Source of the DNA: Leptodesmis sichuanensis A121
GTDB taxonomy: Bacteria > Cyanobacteriota > Cyanobacteriia > Leptolyngbyales > Leptolyngbyaceae
DNA: 64,000 bases
Assembly (NCBI RefSeq): GCF_021379005.1
Contig: NZ_CP075171.1
Location: 4,030,001 to 4,094,000 of the forward strand
Direction: 5' to 3'
Below are positions 36,185-45,547 of this stretch, piece after piece (position 1 is the stretch's first letter; every line of letters begins with the position of its first letter). The notes below the pieces were generated by a model. That model had not been told where the DNA came from. It made no database searches and saw nothing but the letters and a program-made list of their open reading frames with translations. The position numbers and the translations under genes were made by a program.

Positions 36185-36682
36185 GTGAACCGCCGCTTAA
36201 TTGCCGCGATCACCGCTGGAATTTTACTGGGGATCTCTCTCAGTCTGGCTACGCGATCGCGGCAAATTCGCGTTTTCTGGGTATTAACGACTCGTTATTG
36301 TCCCAGGTGCGATTTACAGGGAACTCGATTGTTCGGGGCCAACCTGCAGGGAGCTAATTTGCAGTCAGCCAATCTGCAGCAGGCAAACTTAAGTGAAGCC
36401 AACTTAACTGGAGCCAATCTATCTAAGGCCAACCTCCAGGAAGCTAATTTAAGCTTAACGAATCTGACTCAAGTCAATTTAGCCGGCGCTAACTTAGCCC
36501 AGGCTAGTTTGCAGGGAGCCAATCTGTCTGGAGCTGATCTGCAAATGAGTGACTTACGCCGAGCAAAATTGCTTTTAGTGGATCTCGAAGCGGCAAATCT
36601 GGCCGGAGCAGACTTGCGAGGAGCAGACCTGCAGGGTGTTAATTGGACACGATCGCAACTCTACAATGTCCAGAAGGATTAA
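36185..36682 (+). CDS. pentapeptide-repeat protein with N-terminal membrane anchor
   Basis: 165 residues from GTG 36185. Residues 1-25 are a hydrophobic anchor or signal (RLIAAITAGILLGISLSLA); residues about 43-155 are about 22 consecutive A(D/N)LXX pentapeptides (LQGANLQSANLQQANLSEAN and so on), forming a right-handed quadrilateral beta helix. A Cys pair (YCPRC) precedes the helix. It starts 6 bases after aqpZ, so the two are very likely one transcript. The function of such proteins in cyanobacteria is unknown. Confidence 0.9.
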   Translation: MNRRLIAAITAGILLGISLSLATRSRQIRVFWVLTTRYCPRCDLQGTRLFGANLQGANLQSANLQQANLSEANLTGANLSKANLQEANLSLTNLTQVNLAGANLAQASLQGANLSGADLQMSDLRRAKLLLVDLEAANLAGADLRGADLQGVNWTRSQLYNVQKD

Positions 36683-36721
36683 CCTCCGTAATCGTGATCC
36701 CTCTATTGGCAAAGTTGTCGG

Positions 36722-36737
36722 CAGATAACCTCGAACT
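36722..36737. repeat. 16-bp flank repeat of the R-M block, left copy
   Basis: CAGATAACCTCGAACT recurs at 43633-43648 as CAGATAACCTCTAACT, one base different, same orientation. Shorter GATAACCTCTA is also at 37933-37943. The two lie outside the ISKra4 element and the methyltransferase gene respectively. Confidence 0.5.
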
Positions 36738-36738
36738 C

Positions 36739-37919
36739 GGGAGCGTGTCACCTTTTGGGGAGAAAAATGAGCATAGAGATAGGTCTCTTTCTCTATCAGC
36801 AGTATGACTCCAGAACAACAACAGGAACTTGAACAACATGTCGCGCGGATCGCTCAAATTCTGCACCAGGACGCACAAGCTCAAGGTCTGCCGATGAGTT
36901 CGTTAGCCGAGATTGAAGCGACGGTGAGAGAGCAGATGCAAGTCCATGTGTCGCCACAAATCGGTATTTTTTTATCGACCAGGTCAGTCCCCCGCACGTC
37001 GGAGCCTATGAACGAAGCGTAAAGAGTATTTTGGGAGCGTTGAAGTTGACACGAGCGCAAGCACTGGCGCTAGAGGTCAAACCCAGTAGCCAAATCAGTC
37101 CATACCTGGAGATGTGCTGCTTACGAGCCAGTGCAAATGCCTCCTACCGGGAGGCGGCAGCAGAAGTCGCAATCATGACTGGCATCAAAGTCAGCCTGAA
37201 GACCCAGCAACGCATCGTGCATCGCCAAGACTTTAGCCCTCCAGAGGGCGACAGAGCCGTTGAGGTCAACCAAATGAGTTTGGACGGGGGCAACATTCGC
37301 CTAATCACCCCAGCCGGAAAACCGAGCCAATGGCGACAGTACAAAGCCTTGCGGGTGAATGGGGATGGTGTTGGGGTAGCTTATTACCAAGCCAATGACC
37401 AACTGTGTCAATGGGTGGAAACCTTAGTGACAGCGACCCTGTTGTATTGTCTAGGGGACGGACATCCGGGAATTTGGGGAGTGTATGCTCAAATGCAGTT
37501 GAGTAGCCCACGCCGGGAGATTTTAGACTGGTATCACCTCAAGGAAAACCTATACAAAGTGGGTGGGTCGCTCAAACGCTTGCAGGAGGCAGAAACTCTG
37601 TTGTGGCAAGGCAAGGTGAATGAGGTGTTAGCTTTGTTTGATGCGTTGAACAAACCCCAAGCGCATAAATTCTGCGACTATTTGCGGACTCACCAAGACC
37701 GGATTCCCAACTATGAATATTACCAGAGCGAAGGCATTCCAATTGGTTCTGGGGATGTCGAGTCATGGGTCAAACAGATTGACCGTCGCACTCAAATTTC
37801 CGGTGCTCAATGGAGAGAAGATCATGTTCCTCAAGTGCTGGCTCATCGATGTGCTTATTTGAATGGTCAACTTGCCCCTACTTCCCCCTTTTCTCTCTCA
37901 AAAAAGTGACACGCTTCCC
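36739..37919 (+). mobile_element. ISKra4-family insertion sequence (1181 bp), target duplication TCGAACTC
   Basis: Inverted ends GGGAGCGTGTCACC (36739-36752) and, inverted, GGGAAGCGTGTCAC at 37919. Exact 8-bp direct repeats TCGAACTC flank it (36731-36738, 37920-37927). It encodes one transposase through a frameshift. It is the same length as the copy at 60629-61809, but their ends and proteins differ, so they are different species of the same group. Confidence 0.93.
36804..37909 (+). CDS. ISKra4-family transposase made by programmed -1 frameshift
   Basis: Frame one starts ATG 36804 and stops at 37022. The second frame is open from the slippery heptamer T-TTT-TTA (36968-36974) to 37909. A shift of minus one there gives IGIFFIDQVSPPHVGAYERS and continues LTRAQALALEVKPSSQ into the catalytic part (QMSLDGGNIRL, LGDGHPGIWG, EILDWYHLKEN, GIPIGSGDVESWVKQ). 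The heptamer is the canonical minus-one type in the correct zero frame, so the gene looks functional. The product is about 368 residues. Confidence 0.88.
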
Positions 37920-38903
37920 TCGAACTCTCACCGATAACCTCTATTCCGCCCGCACCAAGGCAGTGTTAGGTTGCCGACTGTATAAACTCCAACTCTGTGT
38001 TACGAGGCTGCGAGACGTAAAGAATTGGCAATAGACAGATAATCCCTATGGGGACGGTCTGAAGTAGCTGGAGGCAGAAGAATTAAGGCTCTTAGAGCTT
38101 CAGTAAACTCTCCTAACCCGTCATCGCGGGATATTGCTCGAAGCTTATTGAGCTTGCCTTGATTAAGTTCAATTGAGTAATCTTCATCTACGAATACAAG
38201 ACCACGATCATAAGCGTAGTGATGCAATGCATATAACGCCATTCCGTTAGATGTTTGATCAGTTCCATCCTCATGGCTTACTGGTACAATATGCGCTGCC
38301 TGTACTAAATCGAGCTGTATACCACACATAGCACATCGATAGTTATAAGCGGTTAAAACTCGATCTTGGAAACTGGAATCCCTTAATCTCTTCTTGACAG
38401 TCTGAATTATCGTTTGACGAGTCCAGCTTGTTGACTCAATCTCTTCATCATTGACTGCATAAGGGTTTTCAGCTACAGTTTCAAGCACACTAAGATCATA
38501 TTGAGATTCACCGAAACCATGTAGAGGTTCTAAATCTCTAACGTATTCAATGAAGAAACTGGGTTTGAAAGCGATTGCTATTTCTTCATTACCTTTGTCA
38601 CAGGCAGAAAATCCATTAATGTGGGCATTGCGAAGGTACTGTTCCCGAATTTGAATTGAGGGTGAAGATCCTAATATGCCGGAGTGCTTGTTGTAATCAA
38701 AACCTGCAAAAACACCAACTTCGTCCCACCAACCAAGAATTAGAGTTTTACCCCCAATTTCAGGTTCAAAGTAGTTAGTAGATAAACCTGTGATTTGAAT
38801 GCGGTATTCGCTTCTAGGTCTTGCTGAACCTCCCCCATGAGTCAAGTTCCAGATATAGACACGAATCCGATAGTCTTCATCGTTCCTGTAAAGCTGCAAT
38901 CTA

Positions 38904-40003
38904 TAGCAATCCCAAATCAGATGTGAGAATCTAGAGACGACTGCAATATGGTTGGAAATGGTTCTATGCTAGAAGACCTGAATGACTTCATCAAGTCTAA
39001 TCCAGATGCGCGTGAACTCAAACGAGCAGTAGCGGTCCAAATGTTTCTCAAAGGATATAAGCATCGAGAGATTGGGGAGAGTATCGGTGTGAGTTCAGGT
39101 TTCATTAGCAAATGGAGTAGGATCTACGAACAGTTGGGGGTTTCTGGGTTGAAACTGGGGTATTGCGGTTCAGTCGGCTATCTAGAACCAGAGCAACGGC
39201 AGGCGGTGATTAGCTGGTTAAAGCACAAGAATTACTGGAATCTGGCTGAGTTGCAAGCGCATATTGAACAGGAGTATGGAGTAGTCTTTGACTCCAAGCA
39301 AAGTTACTACACCCTGTTTGAGCAAGCTGGGATTAGCTGGAAGAAAACGCAAAAGCGCAATCCGAAGGCAGACCCAGCGTTAGTAGAGAAAAAAACAGGA
39401 GATTACGGCTTGGTTGGAGGCGCATCGGCAGGAGATCATCTCGGGCGAGTTGGTGGTCTTCTTTGAGGATGAATGCCATCTGTTGTGGGGGGACTTATGT
39501 GGGTATGTGTGGGGCAAAACAAACGAACGCATCGAGGTTCCCATCACCAATGAACGCAGCAGGCAGACTTACTATGGAGCCGTGAATATCTACACACAGC
39601 AGTGCCTGATTCAAGCATCTGAAACTGGCAATAGCGATGGCACGATTGCTTTTCTTCAATATCTGCTGAGCCAATGTCCGAACAGTCGGATTGCGTTGAT
39701 TTGGGATGGAGCCAGCTATCATCGCTCCCAAGAGGTAAAACAGTATCTTGAATCGGTCAATCAAGGACTCGATGAGTCCAACTGGAAAATCACTTGCATT
39801 CGCTTTGCGCCCAATGATCCCAAGCAAAACCCAATTGAGGATATTTGGTTGCAGGCAAAGCGATTCATTCGAGAGTACTACCACTTGTGTCAATCGTTCA
39901 ATGTCGTTAAGTTCCTCTTTGAGCTTGTGACTCACCACCAAACCTTTAGCTTTCCAAAGCTTTTTACCTATGGCTTTTTCTCATAATCCATTTAGGATCG
40001 CTA
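38904..40003 (+). mobile_element. IS630-family insertion sequence, copy A (1100 bp), TA target
   Basis: Ends TAGCAATCCCAAAT and, inverted, TAGCGATCCTAAAT; flanked by TA (38902-38903, 40004-40005). It appears identical to copy B at 40610-41709 in inverse orientation. It splits the HNH endonuclease gene. Confidence 0.93.
38948..39986 (+). CDS. IS630-family transposase, two overlapping frames (copy A)
   Basis: ORF A (38948-39466, 172 residues) carries the helix-turn-helix region (HREIGESIGVSSGFISKWSRIYEQLG). ORF B (39414-39986) carries the DDE catalytic part (VVFFEDECHLLW, ALIWDGASYHRS, NPIEDIWLQAKRF). They are joined by a plus-one shift (or loss of one A) at the A7 run 39389-39395, GAG-AAA-AAA-ACA, giving RKKQEITAWLEAHRQEII. 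Two identical copies with the same arrangement argue for programmed slippage, not decay. Confidence 0.85.
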
Positions 40004-40609
40004 TAAATGGATGAGTAACTGGGTTTTCCAAATACAGAACGTTCCATCCACACTCTGAAATCGAGCGTATGACAATACCGAGCAGATCAGCCTTAGTGAG
40101 TCTAGACACAATTCACTCCTAGCCAAATCACTCTTCAAAACGATATTGACTTCCGATCAAGTATTCCTCATTCAACTCAAAAGCCATCCATCGCCTTTGT
40201 AAATTTTCTGCAACAAAACCTGTCGTGTTTGAACCTGCAAAGGGATCTAGTACAAGATCATTTTCATCCGTCAATAAGTTAATAAAGAAGGGTTCTCCCG
40301 TTAGTACTGTGATAACTTTATTTAATCAGAGAAGCAGGCTAATAGTCTTTCTCGAAAATTGTTGAAATTGACAAAGCCATAAGCTTGCCGTTTAATCAAT
40401 TTAATTCGGTTGTTGATTCCCTCCATTGCGCCACTCGTTGTGCGATTCCGAAAGTAGTTGCTAATCCCATCTAAATGGTTACGAATCGTTGTGCTTGCTT
40501 CACTATAGACGACTCGCGCTTGATCGAGCCACCCTTGGATCTGACGCTTGCCTTCCTCAACGGTTAATGGTTGTTCATAAATCGCGCGAAACTCTTCTTT
40601 CCACTCATA

Positions 40610-41709
40610 TAGCGATCCTAAATGGATTATGAGAAAAAGCCATAGGTAAAAAGCTTTGGAAAGCTAAAGGTTTGGTGGTGAGTCACAAGCTCAAAGAGGA
40701 ACTTAACGACATTGAACGATTGACACAAGTGGTAGTACTCTCGAATGAATCGCTTTGCCTGCAACCAAATATCCTCAATTGGGTTTTGCTTGGGATCATT
40801 GGGCGCAAAGCGAATGCAAGTGATTTTCCAGTTGGACTCATCGAGTCCTTGATTGACCGATTCAAGATACTGTTTTACCTCTTGGGAGCGATGATAGCTG
40901 GCTCCATCCCAAATCAACGCAATCCGACTGTTCGGACATTGGCTCAGCAGATATTGAAGAAAAGCAATCGTGCCATCGCTATTGCCAGTTTCAGATGCTT
41001 GAATCAGGCACTGCTGTGTGTAGATATTCACGGCTCCATAGTAAGTCTGCCTGCTGCGTTCATTGGTGATGGGAACCTCGATGCGTTCGTTTGTTTTGCC
41101 CCACACATACCCACATAAGTCCCCCCACAACAGATGGCATTCATCCTCAAAGAAGACCACCAACTCGCCCGAGATGATCTCCTGCCGATGCGCCTCCAAC
41201 CAAGCCGTAATCTCCTGTTTTTTTCTCTACTAACGCTGGGTCTGCCTTCGGATTGCGCTTTTGCGTTTTCTTCCAGCTAATCCCAGCTTGCTCAAACAGG
41301 GTGTAGTAACTTTGCTTGGAGTCAAAGACTACTCCATACTCCTGTTCAATATGCGCTTGCAACTCAGCCAGATTCCAGTAATTCTTGTGCTTTAACCAGC
41401 TAATCACCGCCTGCCGTTGCTCTGGTTCTAGATAGCCGACTGAACCGCAATACCCCAGTTTCAACCCAGAAACCCCCAACTGTTCGTAGATCCTACTCCA
41501 TTTGCTAATGAAACCTGAACTCACACCGATACTCTCCCCAATCTCTCGATGCTTATATCCTTTGAGAAACATTTGGACCGCTACTGCTCGTTTGAGTTCA
41601 CGCGCATCTGGATTAGACTTGATGAAGTCATTCAGGTCTTCTAGCATAGAACCATTTCCAACCATATTGCAGTCGTCTCTAGATTCTCACATCTGATTTG
41701 GGATTGCTA
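40610..41709 (-). mobile_element. IS630-family insertion sequence, copy B (1100 bp), TA target
   Basis: Same sequence as copy A in inverted orientation, flanked by TA at 40608-40609 and 41710-41711. It lies inside the ISL3 transposase gene. The two copies make a 1.1-kb inverted repeat separated by 606 bases. Confidence 0.93.
40627..41665 (-). CDS. IS630-family transposase, two overlapping frames (copy B)
   Basis: ORF A is 41147-41665 and ORF B 40627-41199; both encode the same proteins as copy A, with the A7 slip site in the same place. The HTH part and the DDE part are intact. As both copies are unchanged, transposition must be recent, or the copies are kept identical by recombination. Confidence 0.85.
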
Positions 41710-43632
41710 TAGGCTTTTCCTAATCGCTTTGACCGTTTCAGAATCTCTTCTAACTTTGTCTTTTCTTCTGCTGTTAAATCCTTGCCATTCTTGAGCAAAA
41801 TGAATTTGCTACCTCGGTCTGATACACCCGATTGTCTACGAATTTTATTTAACTCCTCATTGACTAATTTCATGACATGAAAGCGGTCAATCACTACCAC
41901 GGCATTGGGAAACACTTTCTTGACTACCTTTGGGAACCCTCCCCACATATCCACGCTCACCTCTTCAACTTTTGCACGCACCTCTATGGGCTGCTGCTTC
42001 AGGGTTTCAATAATGTCTTCCTGTTGGTGACTGTCAATCACTTCAATCAATTTCCCGGCCTCAACGTCGCCGATAACGGTGGCGAAGTTTTGATGCCCTT
42101 TCCGCTTGCTGATTTCATCAATCCCAATGCGTTTGACTCCTGCCCATCCCGTGTTTTTTTCTGTGCATACTGATGCTTGAAAATCCCTTCAATGCGCTCA
42201 AAGCTTAATCCTTCTACGCGACCCACTTGCTCCATACTTGACAGTTGTACTTGCTGGTAAATATGCTCCTCATAGCGTCGAGTGTACTGCCGTCCTGCGT
42301 CCATAAATGTCAATGACTCAGTAAAATAACGTTGGCAATCACGACAATAAAACTGACGACGAGGAATTTTCAAATAAGTGACTTGGCCAAAAATCGATAG
42401 GTCTCGAATCAAAATCGGACGGTTTTGATGCAACTCTGAACTTAATTTCTTACAGTGTGGACAGCTAGATTCTTGATTGAGCAAGCGCAACTTTAAGTAC
42501 ACTTCATTGTCTTTTTGAATGCAATTTTCAACCGTAACGTGAGGGAAGTTAAGCAATCTATCAAGATGTATGTCCATTGGCGCAATCCCTGACTGAAAGT
42601 ATCATATTATACGATTTTCACCCCGGATCCGGAAGAGCCAAAGAAGTCAGCAAAGGATGCAGGAAATCGTGCCGGATGAGGTTTCATCCCTGCCTCTTTG
42701 CACTTCCGTAGATAGAAGCTGTTTGATTCCGTGTTAGCCGCTTCTATAAGATTTGGTGGAATTGCCCCTGAATTATCTTTTTGAAACTTAGTAGAAATAT
42801 CATGTCCACTAGGACGTAATTTAGCCTTATAACCATTTTTTAGAAGCTGTTTCATACTTTCACTATAAGGCTTCAAAACTTTTCTATTATCAGCTTTGGG
42901 GTACTCAGTTTTTGATAGCCACCACACCACATTAACTGAATCTTTTACTCGAATACGTCTAACAGTAACCCATTCTGCAGGGGTTGGAAGTCTGGCAGGA
43001 TTATAGTGAAAGAAATCTTGAGCTAGAAAAAATCCCACTTCTTTACACAGTCGAACAAGCAACTCATATTGATAGATGCTACGAACTGGATTCCCAGGAA
43101 GATAAGCCCCCCCCAGATCAATTACAAATGATCCATCTTCAGTAAGCACTCTCTTGAATTCGTGTGCAAATCGAAGAAACCAATTAACGTAGGTTTCTGC
43201 GCTCTCATTCCCATATTCTTTTTTGCGAGTAAGTGCAAAGGGGGGGGATGTCAAAATTAGGTTGACACTGCAATCCTTCAGACCTTTTATAAGCTCAAGA
43301 CTATCTCCTAAGTACGCTGCTCCATAAGTCTGAGTGTAATAAGGCTGACTATTTACTTCTGATTGCTTAGTTATCTTTTGCTTCTGAAACAACCCTAATT
43401 GCCTGGAGCTTACTTGAGCCATGTTTTTAGATAGTAAATATGTACTCTTTGCTGTCTTGACAGTAACGATAGCACGGATCGAGATTCTTTATCTCATTCA
43501 ACATTGTCCAAAAGAAATTTTCTTGCCCCCTAAACGAGAACATTAAGTACTTGTTGCTGGAGATCGCTGGGTTAGCAGGCTAAAAGGTCTGCTTGTGTAA
43601 AGTTTTCCAACGTTGCTCCACATCTTTCCTGA

Positions 43633-43648
43633 CAGATAACCTCTAACT
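43633..43648. repeat. 16-bp flank repeat of the R-M block, right copy
   Basis: Matches 36722-36737 in 15 of 16 bases. It lies in the 418-base gap 43423-43840, which also holds the methyltransferase promoter region and a CCGTG/CACGG hairpin at about 43727-43740; no gene was seen in that gap. Confidence 0.5.
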
Positions 43649-43840
43649 GCCGTCCGCACAGGGGTAAGGCAACCTAACTAGCCGATGACTGGGCTGATTC
43701 GTTAGGATCAGTGAGCAAAAATCTCTCCGTGGGGACACGGTTGAGGCAAAAGTAGTAGTGTAAGTATTGAGTGGATACCGCTGATACAACGGCTTTGTGG
43801 GTGTTCGGTTAGGCTTATGAATGATCCAACAGGTTAGGGC

Positions 43841-44065
43841 ATGGATTTATCAAACACTAAACTCAAGTTGGCTGCGATCGCCACTGGCATTGCTCTCCTG
43901 ATCACAGGTACAGGCTTCATATATTGGCAGGTTAGTCGTCGTTACTGGTGCGTTCGCACCGTTTCCACCGGTAGCCAGGAAGTCACTTATAGCGTGGGCT
44001 GTGTCCATCCTCAACGCTATCGGCAATGGAGCATCACCGCATCCGCAGAGCCAGGGAAGTTATAA
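43841..44065 (+). CDS. small membrane-anchored protein, unknown function
   Basis: 74 residues from ATG 43841: one TM helix (LAAIATGIALLITGTGFIYWQV, residues 10-31) and an outer segment with two Cys (YWCVRTVSTGSQEV, YSVGCVHPQRY) that could form a disulfide. It is convergent with trmFO, whose stop is 17 bases away. The family is not recognised; the ORF is short, and its start lacks a strong ribosome site. Confidence 0.5.
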   Translation: MDLSNTKLKLAAIATGIALLITGTGFIYWQVSRRYWCVRTVSTGSQEVTYSVGCVHPQRYRQWSITASAEPGKL

Positions 44066-44082
44066 ATTCTCAGGTTTGAGTT

Positions 44083-45456
44083 TTAAGCGGATAGATGCAG
44101 ATCTGACGCAGCGATCTGTTGCTGCCAGGTAGCCAGGTCAGCCAGAGCACGATCGCGATACTGTCCATAACGTTCCTGCTTATTCCGAATTCGTTTGGGC
44201 AGATCGGGCAGGATGCCGAAATTCGGAGGCATGGGTTGAAAGTGCTTGGGCGATGCGGAGCTAATAAAGTCAAACAAGGCTCCCATCATCGTGGTATTTG
44301 GCAGCGTCAAAGGAACCTGACCCAGGGCTAACCGGGCGGCATTGGTTCCAGCTAACCAGCCTCCTGCTGTCGCAGCCGTATACCCTTCAGTGCCAATCAG
44401 TTGTCCAGCGGCTAAGAGGGTCTGACGAGTTTTGAACTGGAGCGTGGGCTGCAGTAGTTCTGGGGCATTGATAAACGTGTTGCGGTGCATGACTCCCATG
44501 CGGACAAATTCGGCATTTTCTAATCCTGGGATCATCCGAAACACGCGCTTTTGTTCACTCCAGCGCAAATTGGTTTGAAACCCAACCATATTCCACAAGT
44601 GTCCGGCTTTGTCTTCCTGCCGCAACTGCACCACAGCATAAGGTCGCTTGCTGCGATTGTCAGGATCTCGAAAGTCTCCCAACCGGGCATCAAATAGACC
44701 CACAGGTTTTAAGGGGCCATAACGCATGGTATCTTCTCCCCGTTTGGCCATCTCTTCGATCGGTAAACAGCCTTCAAAAAATTTCGCCGTTTCCCGTTCA
44801 AAATCCTTTAGTTCTGCCTGTTCTGCTTCACATAGAGCTTGCCAGAACTGCAGGTATTGCTCCCGGTTTAAAGGACAGTTCAGGTAAGCGGCTTCTCCTC
44901 GATCGTAGCGAGAGGCCCGAAACACAATGTCATAGTTGATTGACTCTCCCACGACGATCGGACTGGCGGCATCAAAAAAGCTCATGTAGTCCATACCTGT
45001 GAAGCGCTGCAAATCTGCGGCCAGATCGGGACTGGTCAGCGGGCCAGTGGTTAACACCGTAATACCATCTACCGGAATCTGATGCACTTCCTCTCGGCGC
45101 AGGTCAATCAGGGGATGGTTCGCTAACCGCTCAGTCAAAGTCTGGCTGAACACCCCGCGATCGACGGCCAGCGCTCCTCCCGCAGGAACTGCAAATTCAT
45201 CTGCCGTTGCAATAATGATGGAACCTGACCGTCGCAGTTCTTCATGCAGTAAACCAGAAGCCCGATCGCTGGCCTGTGCCCCAAACGAGTTACTACACAC
45301 CAGTTCAGCCAGATGTTCACTGTGATGAGCCGGACTCGATCGCTGAGGTCGCATTTCATACAAAATGACAGGTACTCCCGCCTGAGCAATTTGCCACGCG
45401 GCTTCTGTTCCCGCTAATCCTCCCCCAATGACTTGAATGGGCTGCTCCACTGTCAT
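44083..45456 (-). CDS. trmFO: methylenetetrahydrofolate-tRNA-(uracil54-C5)-methyltransferase (FADH2-oxidising)
   Basis: 457 residues. TrmFO uses methylene-THF and FADH2 to make ribothymidine at position 54 of the T loop of tRNAs. The FAD dinucleotide motif [18 protein letters not shown] is at residues 7-24, followed by [26 protein letters not shown], a family hallmark with the catalytic-region Cys. The C-terminal [23 protein letters not shown] is the second FAD-contact segment. The length is normal. ATG 45456 has no competing start nearby. Confidence 0.96.
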   Translation of the reverse strand: MTVEQPIQVIGGGLAGTEAAWQIAQAGVPVILYEMRPQRSSPAHHSEHLAELVCSNSFGAQASDRASGLLHEELRRSGSIIIATADEFAVPAGGALAVDRGVFSQTLTERLANHPLIDLRREEVHQIPVDGITVLTTGPLTSPDLAADLQRFTGMDYMSFFDAASPIVVGESINYDIVFRASRYDRGEAAYLNCPLNREQYLQFWQALCEAEQAELKDFERETAKFFEGCLPIEEMAKRGEDTMRYGPLKPVGLFDARLGDFRDPDNRSKRPYAVVQLRQEDKAGHLWNMVGFQTNLRWSEQKRVFRMIPGLENAEFVRMGVMHRNTFINAPELLQPTLQFKTRQTLLAAGQLIGTEGYTAATAGGWLAGTNAARLALGQVPLTLPNTTMMGALFDFISSASPKHFQPMPPNFGILPDLPKRIRNKQERYGQYRDRALADLATWQQQIAASDLHLSA

Positions 45457-45547
45457 GCCTGTCTCCCGGTGTTGTCTTTATTCAGGATAAGGGATGGGAG
45501 GGTGATGGGGTGATGGAGGAGAGTGAGTTAATAGCACTCAGCACTCC

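Larger units (their letters stand above)
38000..40109 (-). pseudogene. HNH restriction endonuclease gene, split by IS630
   Basis: It starts at GTG 40109 (SD AGGAG) and its first 34 codons run to 40006. The IS630 copy and one TA intervene, and the gene resumes at 38901 and ends at 38000. Removing the IS and one TA gives 1008 bases, exactly 336 codons, with no stop: THPFRLQLYRNDEDYR at the join. The C-terminal half has the HNH core YRCAMCGIQLDLVQAAHIVP and NGMALYALHHYAYDRGLVF. It starts 18 bases after the methyltransferase stop, so the pair formed an R-M operon. Translation from an internal start would yield only the part downstream of the IS. Confidence 0.85.
40322..42577 (-). pseudogene. ISL3-family transposase, frameshifted and split
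   Basis: The N-terminal frame (42577-42047) has the Cys-rich zinc-finger part (CPHCKKLSS, FYCRDCQRYF). A minus-one shift at the A7 run opposite 42154-42160 is needed to reach the second frame, whose MIEVIDSHQQEDI and DMWGGFPKVVKKVFPNAVVV are the DDE domain. IS630 copy B then interrupts after KRLGKAY, and the C-terminus EWKEEFRAIYEQ ... TSGAMEGINNRIKL resumes at 40607 and stops at 40322. Excision gives KAYEWKEEF in frame. Not functional here. Confidence 0.85.
40291..42639 (-). mobile_element. ISL3-family insertion sequence interrupted by IS630 copy B
   Basis: Ends GGTTCTCCCG at 40291 and, on the minus strand, GGCTCTTCCG at 42639 agree in 8 of 10 bases. Direct repeats AAAGAAG flank it (40284-40290 and 42640-42646), 7 bases where 8 is usual for the family. 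Without the 1102-base IS630 insertion it is about 1247 bp long. It sits inside the methyltransferase gene. Confidence 0.85.
40128..43422 (-). pseudogene. DNA methyltransferase gene (beta-class, TSPP type), split by ISL3
   Basis: The N-terminal part runs 43422-42640 (261 codons), with catalytic motif IV LILTSPPF at residues 55-62, DGSFVIDLGGAY, and the target-recognition region. The C-terminal part runs 40283-40128, with [17 protein letters not shown] (motif I) and [20 protein letters not shown]. Motif IV before motif I is the beta-class order; TSPP favours N4-cytosine methylation. Excising the ISL3 with one copy of the target repeat restores 312 residues in frame ([12 protein letters not shown]). 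As found, the N-terminal piece ends in IS sequence (GSSGSGVKIV) without the AdoMet motif, so it is inactive. Confidence 0.88.

Noticed and set aside
43727..43740. CCGTG/CACGG hairpin as a terminator or riboswitch
   Set aside because: No T-run follows and no known motif matches; noted only as a short stem.
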